From positions 1 through 37,687 of IMG/VR virus record IMGVR_UViG_3300032116_000593: 37,687 nucleotides of DNA; one strand, written 5' to 3'. Both the position numbers and the translations under genes were made by a program. Positions within the stretch are counted from its first letter, which is position 1, and every line of letters begins with the position of its first letter. Positions 25,032-32,128 of this stretch are shown piece after piece. This DNA is from a virus. The notes beneath the pieces are model-generated. The model was given only the letters and a program-made list of their open reading frames with translations, had not been told where the DNA came from and ran no database searches.

Positions 25032-27149
25032 TTACATGAGGTTAAGAACATTCTGAGCGTGGAGTCCACGTTCAATAGAATCAATATAATCTGCCACAAT
25101 CTTTCTATCAGTGTCACTCCAAACACTACCAAGAAGCCTGAGAACAGGATACTTAGTCATTTCAGAATCAAATTGTTTGCTGAAACGATGGTCAGGCTTG
25201 TTTTCGCTAAGATCAACACTGTTAACTCCGGGGAAAATCTTAGAAAATTCATGAATGATTCTCATATCATTAGACATAGCTTCAATCTTAGATGAATATT
25301 CCTTATGTTCAAAATAAACCTTCTTAGCGAGATTATCAGTCTGAGTAATCTTGAGTGTATCAATCCACCTAATGTTGTGTAGAGACAGCGGCACAGATCG
25401 GAAAACATCTTTGATATTATTCTTGTTAGCTTCCACTGCAATATTAAATACATTGGTAAGAACAGTCTCTCCGCTGAACCAGTTATCACGCTCATCAAGC
25501 TTCCTATTCTTAATGACAGAAGGCTTAACAAGATAAAATGTAGCATCACCAATCATATCTGGATACTTCTCATATGCAAAGGCAATAGCATTAGCAAGAT
25601 AACCTTCATCAACAGATCTATATCCGACGCTAACATCACCCTTTGATTCTGAGAAGTAATGTGCATTTTCGTACTTGACGCTCATATTACAAATTTCAAA
25701 CTTCCCAGTTTCAACATTAAATACTTTGGCTTGAATGGCGGGACCGCCACCAACGCCACTAGAGGTACGATTATACTCAACCTTATCAAGCATAGAGGTT
25801 GGGATAATGTCACTGATCGTGGCATCGCCCATAACACTGAGAAAATGGCAGTTATCAAGAGTCTCACCATCACGAAGTTTATAAATGTAATGGACTTGAT
25901 GACCGTTCTGCTCTTTCATATACTGACGAATTCGACTAACGCCACCACGCGGTAGATTGTCAACAAAGAATTTGGTTTTCTCTTGAAAAACCATACGTTC
26001 TACGCTTTGCTTAATATCAATTTTGGAACGATAAGCAGACTTTTCTGCACAATTGATTTCAATCAAATTCTTGACATTAATATATTCCCCCGCAATGCTA
26101 TCAAAAATCTTGTGATCATTCCAAGAGATAGACTTTTGGAGTGATTCAACTGCTGATCGAATAGACGAACATTGATTGCTAATCTGGACATACTTCATAC
26201 GGGCTTTGAACAGCGACGTTTGATTAGCGATTTGCTCCTCAATCTTAGTTGTAATATCATCAGCAATATCATTGATAATACCCATAATATTCTTACGGGT
26301 ATCTTTACTGTACGAGAGTGCTTCTCGACTAGGAGTAATATCAACATCTCCAATATTCACAAAAATACGCAAGCCGCTGGAGTACTCAATAAACTTATGC
26401 TCTTTATCAGTATTCTGACACAGTTGATTTGCAGTGAGAGGATATGCAATTTGACCCATAATAATCAGATTATCATCAGCATCAGCATCATAATACCAAT
26501 TATCTCCAGCAAGAACCTTATTAACCTTCTTGAAGGAAATAGATTGACCAATGAAGTTAGGCTTCGTATTAAAAAATTCATAGACCTTGACCGCTTCATG
26601 GTAGAAACGATGAATATCGTACTCGTTAACGTTAATAGAAACCTTGATACCATTAGCTTCATTGGTATCAAAAGTATCCATCAAAGAAAAAACTGGATTA
26701 CCATCCTCATCCTTGAAAGCATTATAAACACGACGCTGACCATCAAGGTAAGCTTCAACAGTGAAACTATCAGAATATGCGAACGGAGCCTTGCTACCAA
26801 GACCAAGGCAACCAACAGCATCATTGCTATTGTTTCGCGTACTACGGAAATACGTAGTATAAAGCTGCATACAGTCTTCATGATTCATGCTAGTGCCATA
26901 ATCGCGAATAAAGAAAGTAGGCTCAAGTCGAGTGGGAATATGCACATCAAATGGCACATCCTTCCTACCAGCCTCTACGTGAGAATCGTAAGCGTTAGTA
27001 GAAAGCTCACGAACAACTGCAAGAATTTTGTTAGAATAAAGACCGTCAGAAAGAATAAAGAAAGCCTTGGAAGAAGCCTCAATGCTAAACTTGGACTCTT
27101 CAAACTGACCAGACTTCTCAACAGTGTGTGTACCGGCATGAAGTTTCAT
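25032..27149 (-). CDS. rIIA: RIIA-like protein with GHKL ATPase domain
   Basis: 705 residues. An N-terminal GHKL (Hsp90/histidine-kinase/MutL) fold is visible: VVRELSTNAYDSHVEAGR (N box, metal-binding Asn), FFIRDYGTSMNHEDC (G1-type Asp) and VGCLGLGSKAPFAYSDSF (G2 loop). The long C-terminal part is RIIA-like. T4 RIIA is a membrane-associated protein acting with RIIB. A strong promoter and AGGAG precede the ATG. The DNA looks less AT-rich and regular in codon choice compared with the small early genes, which also leaves long antisense open frames. Confidence 0.9.
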   Translation of the reverse strand: MKLHAGTHTVEKSGQFEESKFSIEASSKAFFILSDGLYSNKILAVVRELSTNAYDSHVEAGRKDVPFDVHIPTRLEPTFFIRDYGTSMNHEDCMQLYTTYFRSTRNNSNDAVGCLGLGSKAPFAYSDSFTVEAYLDGQRRVYNAFKDEDGNPVFSLMDTFDTNEANGIKVSINVNEYDIHRFYHEAVKVYEFFNTKPNFIGQSISFKKVNKVLAGDNWYYDADADDNLIIMGQIAYPLTANQLCQNTDKEHKFIEYSSGLRIFVNIGDVDITPSREALSYSKDTRKNIMGIINDIADDITTKIEEQIANQTSLFKARMKYVQISNQCSSIRSAVESLQKSISWNDHKIFDSIAGEYINVKNLIEINCAEKSAYRSKIDIKQSVERMVFQEKTKFFVDNLPRGGVSRIRQYMKEQNGHQVHYIYKLRDGETLDNCHFLSVMGDATISDIIPTSMLDKVEYNRTSSGVGGGPAIQAKVFNVETGKFEICNMSVKYENAHYFSESKGDVSVGYRSVDEGYLANAIAFAYEKYPDMIGDATFYLVKPSVIKNRKLDERDNWFSGETVLTNVFNIAVEANKNNIKDVFRSVPLSLHNIRWIDTLKITQTDNLAKKVYFEHKEYSSKIEAMSNDMRIIHEFSKIFPGVNSVDLSENKPDHRFSKQFDSEMTKYPVLRLLGSVWSDTDRKIVADYIDSIERGLHAQNVLNLM

Positions 27150-27193
27150 AATTGCTAATCTCCTAAAAGTGCTTAAGTGCTGTGTGTGCTATG

Positions 27194-27221
27194 AGTATAC
27201 CAGAGTTATCGGCATTGTCAA
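27194..27221 (-). promoter_or_regulatory. Sigma70-type promoter of rIIA-rIIB
   Basis: The minus strand has TTGACA, a 16-base spacer and TATACT, 45 bases before the rIIA start. The sequence around it (GACTG..., TTGACAAT, GCCGAT) is shared with the promoter at 37119-37147, suggesting a common early-promoter family. Confidence 0.85.
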
Positions 27222-27240
27222 GCGGCAGTCTTGATTTTTT

Positions 27241-27543
27241 TTATCGGTTCTCTTCTACACAAAAAGATATAGGATTTAATGCAAAGTCTACTAAATATCC
27301 ATCTGAATAATCGAACCATTGATCTAAAAATTCTTTGATTGAATCTATATCATCTGTACAATATCTATAAGAATTATAGTCATTAATATAATCGTCCCAT
27401 ATAACTATGCAATCATAATCTGACTCTACATTTTCTGGATCTTCTTTAAAATATTTTGCTGCTAATAAATCTATTGGAGAATGCCTAGTATTTTTCATGG
27501 CACGAATAATATCACTCTCACTCATCTCAAGTTTAATTTTCAT
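27241..27543 (-). CDS. Acidic hypothetical protein
   Basis: 100 residues from the ATG at 27543, which overlaps the thyX stop as ATGA. It starts MKIKLEMSESDIIRAMKNTR and then becomes acidic and aromatic (VIWDDYINDYNSYRYCTDD). No known family. Last gene of the thyX operon, ending just before the rIIA promoter region. Confidence 0.65.
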   Translation of the reverse strand: MKIKLEMSESDIIRAMKNTRHSPIDLLAAKYFKEDPENVESDYDCIVIWDDYINDYNSYRYCTDDIDSIKEFLDQWFDYSDGYLVDFALNPISFCVEENR

Positions 27544-28178
27544 TTCCAGCCTAAAGCCTCGCTGATTGTAGGAAACTGTCCTGTAAAAATTTGTTTGCAT
27601 TCATTTGCTATATTCATATGTTCTTTTTGAGTTCCATTAGCAGATCGTAAATCTATGTAATGAATCCATGACCTTACTGTTCCACTCATGTAGAGCCTAG
27701 TAGGAGTAGCCAATGGTAATACAAATCTAGCACATTCTTTAGCAATTCCATCAGAAATCATTCCATCGTAGATTTCTTTTGCTCGTCTAAAATGATCTGC
27801 AATATGAGACTCCCATAGTGTTTTTGTAGTTTCATCTATATCATCAATACTGTTCTGTCTATTTTTATTATCTTGTCGCCTTAGTTCAAACATAGGAATA
27901 TCTTCTGCTAATAATGTTGTATCGGCATATCGTTGGCTAAACTCTTGAAAAGTAAAACTTCTATGACGAAGTATTTGAGCAGCAAGCCCTCTGGTAGTAT
28001 TAATCTCTACTGTCATAAATCCATGTTCAAATATACTCCAGTGTTGGTGATCTATACAATATTTCAATAATTTAGCGTAGTTTTCGTTGTTTTGGTTATT
28101 TGGATTGCTGACTCTGGCACAATACGCCATCAACTTTTCTGCATCTGGAGTAGCACTAATTAATTTTACTTGATCCAT
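27540..28178 (-). CDS. thyX: Flavin-dependent thymidylate synthase
   Basis: 212 residues. The ThyX motif RHRX7S is seen at residues 71-81 (RHRSFTFQEFS), followed by QRY; upstream WSIFEHGFMTVEIN and downstream ARFVLPLATPTRLYMSGTVR also match. The enzyme methylates dUMP to dTMP using methylene-tetrahydrofolate and NADPH with FAD. It completes the route from dCMP deaminase and dUTPase. It overlaps genes on both sides in a four-gene unit. Confidence 0.95.
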   Translation of the reverse strand: MDQVKLISATPDAEKLMAYCARVSNPNNQNNENYAKLLKYCIDHQHWSIFEHGFMTVEINTTRGLAAQILRHRSFTFQEFSQRYADTTLLAEDIPMFELRRQDNKNRQNSIDDIDETTKTLWESHIADHFRRAKEIYDGMISDGIAKECARFVLPLATPTRLYMSGTVRSWIHYIDLRSANGTQKEHMNIANECKQIFTGQFPTISEALGWK

Positions 28179-28395
28179 TTAGTTTTTCCTTATACTGTTC
28201 TTGATGTTCTACCCATTTATTATTCGTATGATGGTTAAATATTGCTCTAGCCAACTTACTAACGCTTGGAGAAACGCCGCTACCATCAACAGTAGTATCG
28301 CTAGATTTTGCCCAATAATACTGATTATCAGTCTTATCTTTAATAGTTTCATATCCCAGTGTTTTAGCCCAAGATCTTATTTCTGTCCAAGTCAT
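28156..28395 (-). CDS. Small hypothetical protein upstream of thyX
   Basis: 79 residues: MTWTEIRSWAKTLGYETIKD at the start, a central polar part and a basic helical end. The beginning resembles a small winged- or HTH-like segment but is not assignable. It overlaps thyX by 23 bases and its upstream neighbour by four (ATGA). Confidence 0.6.
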   Translation of the reverse strand: MTWTEIRSWAKTLGYETIKDKTDNQYYWAKSSDTTVDGSGVSPSVSKLARAIFNHHTNNKWVEHQEQYKEKLNGSSKIN

Positions 28396-28742
28396 TTTTG
28401 CAGTTGGTCTTCAGACCTTACCCTTTGTTTATGTGAATATCCACTAGAAAATCCTGCCATAAATGCCTCTTTTAATAATGGTATATTGTCTATATTTGCT
28501 TCGTTACTATTTTGTAGCCAATCTATAAACATTTTATCTTCATCACAGAGTTCTGGCCCACATAGTTCATTATACCTATATTTTATAGTACTGATACTAG
28601 TATCTATACAAGTAAAATATAGATCATCTTTTATACAGGGATTATCAAAATTTTGATACCAACCAGAGATTACAACCCTTTCACCGCCGTGAGTATATAA
28701 TATATCACCAATTTTCAGTCTAAGTGCTTCTTTAAAATTCAT
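28392..28742 (-). CDS. Hypothetical protein
   Basis: 116 residues. The N-terminal half looks like a small beta-barrel (IGDILYTHGGERVVISGWYQ), the rest is acidic and helical, with LLKEAFMAGFSSGYSHKQR near the end. No family recognised. First gene of the thyX unit on the minus strand, divergent from the forward gene at 28811. Confidence 0.6.
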   Translation of the reverse strand: MNFKEALRLKIGDILYTHGGERVVISGWYQNFDNPCIKDDLYFTCIDTSISTIKYRYNELCGPELCDEDKMFIDWLQNSNEANIDNIPLLKEAFMAGFSSGYSHKQRVRSEDQLQK

Positions 28743-28758
28743 TTTATATGCCTATTTT

Positions 28759-28781
28759 GTGTATAATATCTTGAGTACTCA
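28759..28781 (+). promoter_or_regulatory. Putative late promoter and palindrome before the forward gene
   Basis: The plus strand reads TGTGTATAATATCTTGAG, containing the GTGTATA core (28759-28765) and TATAAT (28762-28767) with no credible -35 box. The perfect 10-base palindrome TGAGTACTCA (28772-28781) follows, and CCTTATAAGG (28792-28801) includes the ribosome site. The region divides the two transcription directions. Confidence 0.45.
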
Positions 28782-28810
28782 GTTTATAGTCCCTTATAAG
28801 GAGAATTATC

Positions 28811-29170
28811 ATGGCTTGGAGTCCAACAGCATCTGGTTATTTTTTACCAGTAACAACTGTATTTACTGGTGCCGCTTGCAGCGGTTTAGGCATTAGTGTT
28901 CCATTTGGTTCATTAGACAGCTATAAAGCCGCAACTAGTGGTGATTTTCGTGAATTTGTTTATTCAGTAGTTGAAGCTGCATACAATCGTGTAGTGGATG
29001 TAAACGCTGAATTAACCGCCGGTGATTCTGGTGTGATGCAAAATTTCACAATTACACGCTCAGTTGATACATCTAATGTATTAGGTGATACCCCAACAAT
29101 TACAAAGAGTTATACAGTAACTTCGGTTCTAAATGTAAGCAATGCTACATATGATGTAGCCGAAGAGTGA
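28811..29170 (+). CDS. Only forward-strand gene; probable structural protein
   Basis: 119 residues, low in charge and rich in Ser, Thr, Val and Ala (MAWSPTASGYFLPVTTVFTG; FTITRSVDTSNVLGDTPTIT), resembling small virion or decoration proteins. No signal peptide. A strong AAGGAG lies eight bases upstream of the ATG, a promoter-like element further up, and a strong intrinsic terminator after the stop. It is thus a self-contained, probably highly expressed unit inserted in opposite orientation. Family not recognised. Confidence 0.75.
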   Translation: MAWSPTASGYFLPVTTVFTGAACSGLGISVPFGSLDSYKAATSGDFREFVYSVVEAAYNRVVDVNAELTAGDSGVMQNFTITRSVDTSNVLGDTPTITKSYTVTSVLNVSNATYDVAEE

Positions 29171-29213
29171 TATACGGACAGGTTTGATAGAAAAATATAC
29201 GTATGTTTGGTGA

Positions 29214-29248
29214 AGAGGGCAGGCTTTTTAGTCTGCTCTCTTTTTTTT
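29214..29248 (+). terminator. Rho-independent terminator after the forward gene
   Basis: A 12-bp stem (29214-29225 with 29230-29241, two G-U pairs) closes a TTTT loop and runs into eight T. It overlaps the last codons of the convergent protease gene on the minus strand; on that strand no U tract follows the hairpin. Confidence 0.88.
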
Positions 29249-29995
29249 CATGTTTTCTCGTATCCATTCTACAAACTTACTTACTCTCGTATGACCACCA
29301 TCATCATTATACGTTGAGTTAGGCTTCTTGTCAATGGCTGTAACGCAAGAATTTATACCAGCCAGCCTGTTATCAATAAATAATCCTCCACCGCTATCAC
29401 CGCTTCCAATTAAAAATTCTAGTTCTGTTTTATCGGAAACTGAAGGTGTGCATATCAACAAATCATTTTCTATCCTGTCTATTCTATTTAATCCCGCTCT
29501 TCGTTTTCCATCGCCCCCTTTTATTCCACTGATAAATGTGCCTGTTTGGCCATACCCAGAAATAGAACATATTTGATCTAGTTCTTGATTTTGGACGTAT
29601 AATTCTGGATAGGATTTAATATCTATATCAGACTTCACATAGCATAATGCTATATCTGAAAATCCAAATCGTTTTTCTTCAAAGTCTTCGTGACAAATTA
29701 TTTCTTCAATTAATATAGCTTTTTTCTTGTTTTCATCGTATAAAAATGCGAATCTTGCTCCATCAACGACATGTGCAGCAGTTAATGCCCAGTGAGGATC
29801 TATTGCAACAGCAGAGGCGGAAAATGTTTGTTTATTTTTTTCATAAGATCCCATGATTTCTAAAACACAATCAAATTTCTCACCATATTCAACATATTTT
29901 TCGTCTGGAGTATTGGGATCTATAGTTCCAGATATAGCACTATTCCCTAAAAATAAAAGAAAAGAAAGTAGTAGGTTTTTGAGTAAAATTTTCAT
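29228..29995 (-). CDS. Exported trypsin-like serine protease
   Basis: 255 residues. A Sec signal peptide is seen (MKILLKNLLLSFLLFLGNSA, cleavage near residue 20-23). The S1 triad is complete: His75 (WALTAAHVVDG), Asp114 (FSDIALCYV) and Ser201 (GSGDSGGGLF). Unlike the two fibre-linked proteases, this one should be secreted to the periplasm by the infected cell. It could modify envelope or incoming phage proteins, for example in exclusion or lysis; this is speculation. It overlaps the HNH gene and contains a sigma70-like promoter near its 3' end. Confidence 0.88.
   Translation of the reverse strand: MKILLKNLLLSFLLFLGNSAISGTIDPNTPDEKYVEYGEKFDCVLEIMGSYEKNKQTFSASAVAIDPHWALTAAHVVDGARFAFLYDENKKKAILIEEIICHEDFEEKRFGFSDIALCYVKSDIDIKSYPELYVQNQELDQICSISGYGQTGTFISGIKGGDGKRRAGLNRIDRIENDLLICTPSVSDKTELEFLIGSGDSGGGLFIDNRLAGINSCVTAIDKKPNSTYNDDGGHTRVSKFVEWIRENMKKKRAD
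29306..29334 (-). promoter_or_regulatory. Consensus sigma70 promoter inside the protease gene
   Basis: The minus strand has TTGACA, a 17-base spacer and TATAAT, a full match to the consensus. The start point would lie near the end of the protease gene, so the transcript would cross the forward gene (28811) in antisense and enter the 28392-27241 thyX unit, which otherwise lacks an obvious promoter. Confidence 0.6.
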
Positions 29996-30305
29996 TGTAT
30001 GGCCTATTTTTTATTTTGGATGAAAGGAATTTAGAGTCTTCCACAACATTTTCATTCCAGCTTTTATAGTCCATCAAATGACCAAGTAACAAATGGCAAT
30101 TCTTAGAGCATAGTGTTATTAAATTATTTGGATCAAGTTCTTTTTCTGGATTTTTGTGATAAGGTATTATATGATGAACTTCCAGATCGTCTTTTCTTCC
30201 ACAAGCCTGACAAACTGGCTGATGCTTCAAATGTTCTTTTCTTACGCTGGACCACTTGGGTGATCTAGAATAGTCAGATATTTTTCTTCTTAGCCAATTT
30301 AGCAT
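29940..30305 (-). CDS. HNH endonuclease
   Basis: 121 residues from the ATG at 30305 with AGGAG upstream. The HNH core is clear: CQACGRKDDLEVHHIIPYHK, then LDPNNLITLCSKNCHLLLGH, with two Cys pairs for structural zinc and the catalytic His in VHHI. Such small enzymes can be homing nucleases or packaging-linked nicking enzymes. It overlaps the exported protease gene by about 56 bases, which is long for this genome; a later protease start is possible but would remove the signal peptide. Confidence 0.85.
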   Translation of the reverse strand: MLNWLRRKISDYSRSPKWSSVRKEHLKHQPVCQACGRKDDLEVHHIIPYHKNPEKELDPNNLITLCSKNCHLLLGHLMDYKSWNENVVEDSKFLSSKIKNRPYNENFTQKPTTFFSFIFRE

Positions 30306-30324
30306 ATTTTCTCCTAAAAGCCCA

Positions 30325-30337
30325 ATATAGTATACAC
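30325..30337 (-). promoter_or_regulatory. Putative late promoter (GTGTATA type) of the HNH-protease unit
   Basis: The minus strand reads TTAGTGTATACTATATTGG, 26 bases before the HNH start and just after the terminator of the preceding gene. It shares the GTGTATA core with the 17053 element. No -35 box could fit outside the terminator stem. Confidence 0.4.
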
Positions 30338-30340
30338 TAA

Positions 30341-30370
30341 ATAAAAAAGGGGCAGCTTTCGCCACCCCTT
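30341..30370 (-). terminator. Rho-independent terminator after the Ig-like gene
   Basis: The minus strand forms a 10-bp stem AAGGGGTGGC / GCTGCCCCTT (two G-U pairs) closed by a GAAA tetraloop and followed by a T run. It begins about 28 bases after the stop of the gene at 30399. Confidence 0.88.
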
Positions 30371-30398
30371 AGTCTTGATCAACTTAGTTAACTATTGT

Positions 30399-30692
30399 TC
30401 ACTCTTCGCGAACAAAGGCAACTCCAAGTTCTCCCGGCTGCGATGGGGGAACAGTATCAACCGCAGTAAACTCGACTGTGGCTGGCGAACTTACATTGCC
30501 AGCATCGTCAACGTCAACTAGGGTTAAAACAACCTTATCATTGTCTGAAAATGATAGTTCACCAAAACTTGTAGTTTCTGGTGGATATGGTGATGTTGAA
30601 CGAACTTCACCATTAACAGTCACTGAAAGTCTACGTTCTGCAACGTCCTTCTCAACAACTGGACCAGCGGTCACATTATAAACTAGTGCCAT
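30399..30692 (-). CDS. Ig-like domain protein, probable decoration protein
   Basis: 97 residues from the ATG at 30692, preceded by AGAGAGGA; the open frame extends upstream without a ribosome site. The sequence has the strand pattern of a bacterial Ig-like or fibronectin-like domain, notably TLVDVDDAGNVSSPATVEFT with a DDAGN turn and the linker DTVPPSQPGELGV. Such small domains decorate phage capsids or tails. It uses more G/C-rich codons than its neighbours. It has its own leader of about 130 bases with a hairpin and its own terminator, a single-gene unit. Confidence 0.72.
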   Translation of the reverse strand: MALVYNVTAGPVVEKDVAERRLSVTVNGEVRSTSPYPPETTSFGELSFSDNDKVVLTLVDVDDAGNVSSPATVEFTAVDTVPPSQPGELGVAFVREE

Positions 30693-30736
30693 AAAAGATT
30701 CCTCTCTGTATAAAAAATCACACTTAAATGCTGTGG

Positions 30737-30759
30737 GATGGATACTACGCATATCCATC
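30737..30759. promoter_or_regulatory. Perfect inverted repeat in the leader of the Ig-like gene
   Basis: GATGGATA, a 7-base centre and TATCCATC form an 8-bp perfect inverted repeat, 45 bases before the ATG of the 30399 gene. No T run follows on either strand, so it is not a terminator. It may be an operator or a 5' mRNA structure. Confidence 0.45.
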
Positions 30760-30820
30760 TTTCGCAAAACTTTTAGATATCTATTAAATAGTCGGTCATT
30801 TAGCCATAAAAACATAAATT

Positions 30821-30991
30821 TTACTCTACTTTGTCTCTCATATCATGCAACTCTTTCATTATTATACTCAGCTTCTGGTCTTTTATACTGTCGTTCTCAT
30901 TAATTTGACTAATCATGTCAATATATAGTAAATTTGCCGATAAAGATGATACTAATAACGACAAGAATAATGCTATGAAAGTATATTTCAT
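30821..30991 (-). CDS. Small exported or membrane-anchored protein
   Basis: 56 residues from the ATG at 30991, with AAGGAG upstream. MKYTFIALFLSLLVSSLSAN is a signal peptide or signal anchor; the remainder is a helical polar segment (DQKLSIIMKELHDMRDKVE) with coiled-coil character. Unknown function in the periplasm or inner membrane. Confidence 0.6.
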   Translation of the reverse strand: MKYTFIALFLSLLVSSLSANLLYIDMISQINENDSIKDQKLSIIMKELHDMRDKVE

Positions 30992-31026
30992 GTATGAACT
31001 CCTTAAGGTGGGAAAATTTAGGTAGG

Positions 31027-31266
31027 CTACCATTTTATACACACACCGGGAGGCTTGTCGTTCTCTAATATTGCTCGTCTTTCTTCTCGTAAGCCTGCTA
31101 TTTCTTGGCGTTGAGTTTTAACCTCTAATTTTAACGATTTTATTGTATTTGTTAGAGATTCTATCTCTTTATGTAGACTATTTATGTAGTCATCTATATC
31201 AAAAGGTCTTAAACCAAGCAATTTGCTATCATCCATATATGGTGGATTATTCCATTCCGGTTCCAT
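31027..31266 (-). CDS. Small coiled-coil protein
   Basis: 79 residues. After a polar N-terminus (MEPEWNNPPYMDDSKLLGLR) a long heptad-like helix runs from about residue 27 to 68 (INSLHKEIESLTNTIKSLKL). It follows the tRNA gene. No known family; likely an oligomeric small phage protein. Confidence 0.6.
   Translation of the reverse strand: MEPEWNNPPYMDDSKLLGLRPFDIDDYINSLHKEIESLTNTIKSLKLEVKTQRQEIAGLREERRAILENDKPPGVCIKW
31030..31042 (-). promoter_or_regulatory. Putative late promoter (GTGTATA type) of the 30821 gene
   Basis: The minus strand reads GTGTGTATAAAATGG, 45 bases before the ATG at 30991 and inside the last codons of the 31027 gene. It shares the GTGTATA core with four other intergenic sites. 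Confidence 0.35.
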
Positions 31267-31293
31267 TTGTTATCCTTTTATTTTTATTTAATA

Positions 31294-31380
31294 CGGAGCA
31301 AATAGGATTCGAACCTATGGACCAAATTAATGATCGTCGGTTTAGTAAACCGGTGCATTAGACCGCTCTGCCATTGCTCC
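31294..31380 (-). tRNA. tRNA-Ser with anticodon ACU
   Basis: A full type II tRNA. The 7-bp acceptor stem is GGAGCAA / TTGCTCC, the discriminator is G (usual for serine), the T arm is ATAGGTTCGAATCCTAT and there is a long variable arm. The anticodon loop is TTACTAA, giving anticodon ACU for serine codon AGU, with T33 and A37 as expected. The usual anticodon is GCU; A at position 34 is abnormal in bacteria for this tRNA. The base pair 27-43 is C-A. CCA is not encoded. It lies 20 bases from the tmRNA gene and was probably cut from the same transcript. Confidence 0.88.
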
Positions 31381-31399
31381 AAAATTTAGCATTGTTAAG

Positions 31400-31750
31400 T
31401 GGAGGCGGGCAGAGTCGAACTGCCGTCCAGAATAATTTCAATATAAACCTCTACATCCTTAGTTAATTGTTATCGTACAACTAACAAAACTAACAGAATT
31501 ATCTGTGTCAGATTGAGTACAATCATCATTCCTATTTATGTTTGGTAGGACTACCATATCCGATTATCGGAGTCAGCATGATTGGGCAATACGGTTCATG
31601 CACCGCACTCTTACCTAACTAGGTCAGGCAGCGAGAGCGAGAGTCGAAACTTCGCCAATTAACATTTCAATCGACTTTTATACTGGCCGGTCGATTAACC
31701 AGTGGATGCCATCTATATTTACGTTTACCTGTCGAAACCTTTACGCCCCC
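31400..31750 (-). ncRNA. ssrA: tmRNA (transfer-messenger RNA)
   Basis: 351 bases with the full tRNA-like domain: 5' GGGGGCG pairs with 3' CGCCTCC, GGTTTCGACAGG is the typical 5' D-region, and the T arm is GGCAG TTCGACT CTGCC. Downstream of the 5' end a pseudoknot PK1 can form (ACTGG/CCAGT and AATCGAC/GTCGATT). Twelve bases later a resume codon GGC opens a ten-codon tag, Gly-Glu-Val-Ser-Thr-Leu-Ala-Leu-Ala-Ala, stop TGA (31624-31656). The ALAA end is the usual protease-recognition signal. tmRNA with SmpB rescues stalled ribosomes and tags the product. CCA is not encoded. The 5' end abuts the thioredoxin stop codon. Confidence 0.95.
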
Positions 31751-32092
31751 TTATTTTAGGAAGTTTGTTAAATCATTTGGTCCTTGATAACCAATCTTTC
31801 TTCGTAATTCTTTTCCGCCCTCGTAAATCACAAAAGCGGGGATCGTCTTTATATTGTACCCATCAACTATGTCTTTGTCAACATCAAAATCTACGTCTAC
31901 GATGGTATAATTTTTCACAATCTCTGACAATTGTGGATCATTTTTCATATTATTTTTAGCTATTTGACAGTACTTGCACCAATCCGCTGAAAATATAATT
32001 AGTACTTTTTCGTTAGTATTGTCAAAAGCAAAAACCGATGCGATAGATATCAAACATGAAATCAAAAGGACAGAAACTAGTGTATTTCTCAT
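31751..32092 (-). CDS. Exported thioredoxin-like protein
   Basis: 113 residues from the ATG at 32092 with GGAGG upstream; a TTG 15 bases earlier is rejected. A signal peptide (MRNTLVSVLLISCLISIASV) precedes a thioredoxin fold with LIIFSADWCKYCQIAKNNM (redox CxxC) and the cis-Pro loop IKTIPAFVIYEGG, followed by LRRKIGYQG. It should act in the periplasm as a thiol reductant or oxidant, perhaps for cysteine-bearing phage envelope proteins. Its stop codon touches the tmRNA 5' end. Confidence 0.88.
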   Translation of the reverse strand: MRNTLVSVLLISCLISIASVFAFDNTNEKVLIIFSADWCKYCQIAKNNMKNDPQLSEIVKNYTIVDVDFDVDKDIVDGYNIKTIPAFVIYEGGKELRRKIGYQGPNDLTNFLK

Positions 32093-32128
32093 GCTAAAAC
32101 CCTCCAAATGGCTAATAATATATTCTAC

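Noticed and set aside
24152-27158. Long plus-strand open frames antisense to rIIB (259 codons) and rIIA (328 codons)
   Set aside because: The minus strand encodes clear RIIB and RIIA proteins with motif conservation, while the plus-strand products have shadow-like Ile/Asn/Thr-rich composition and no ribosome sites. The codon choice of the rII genes explains the lack of stops.
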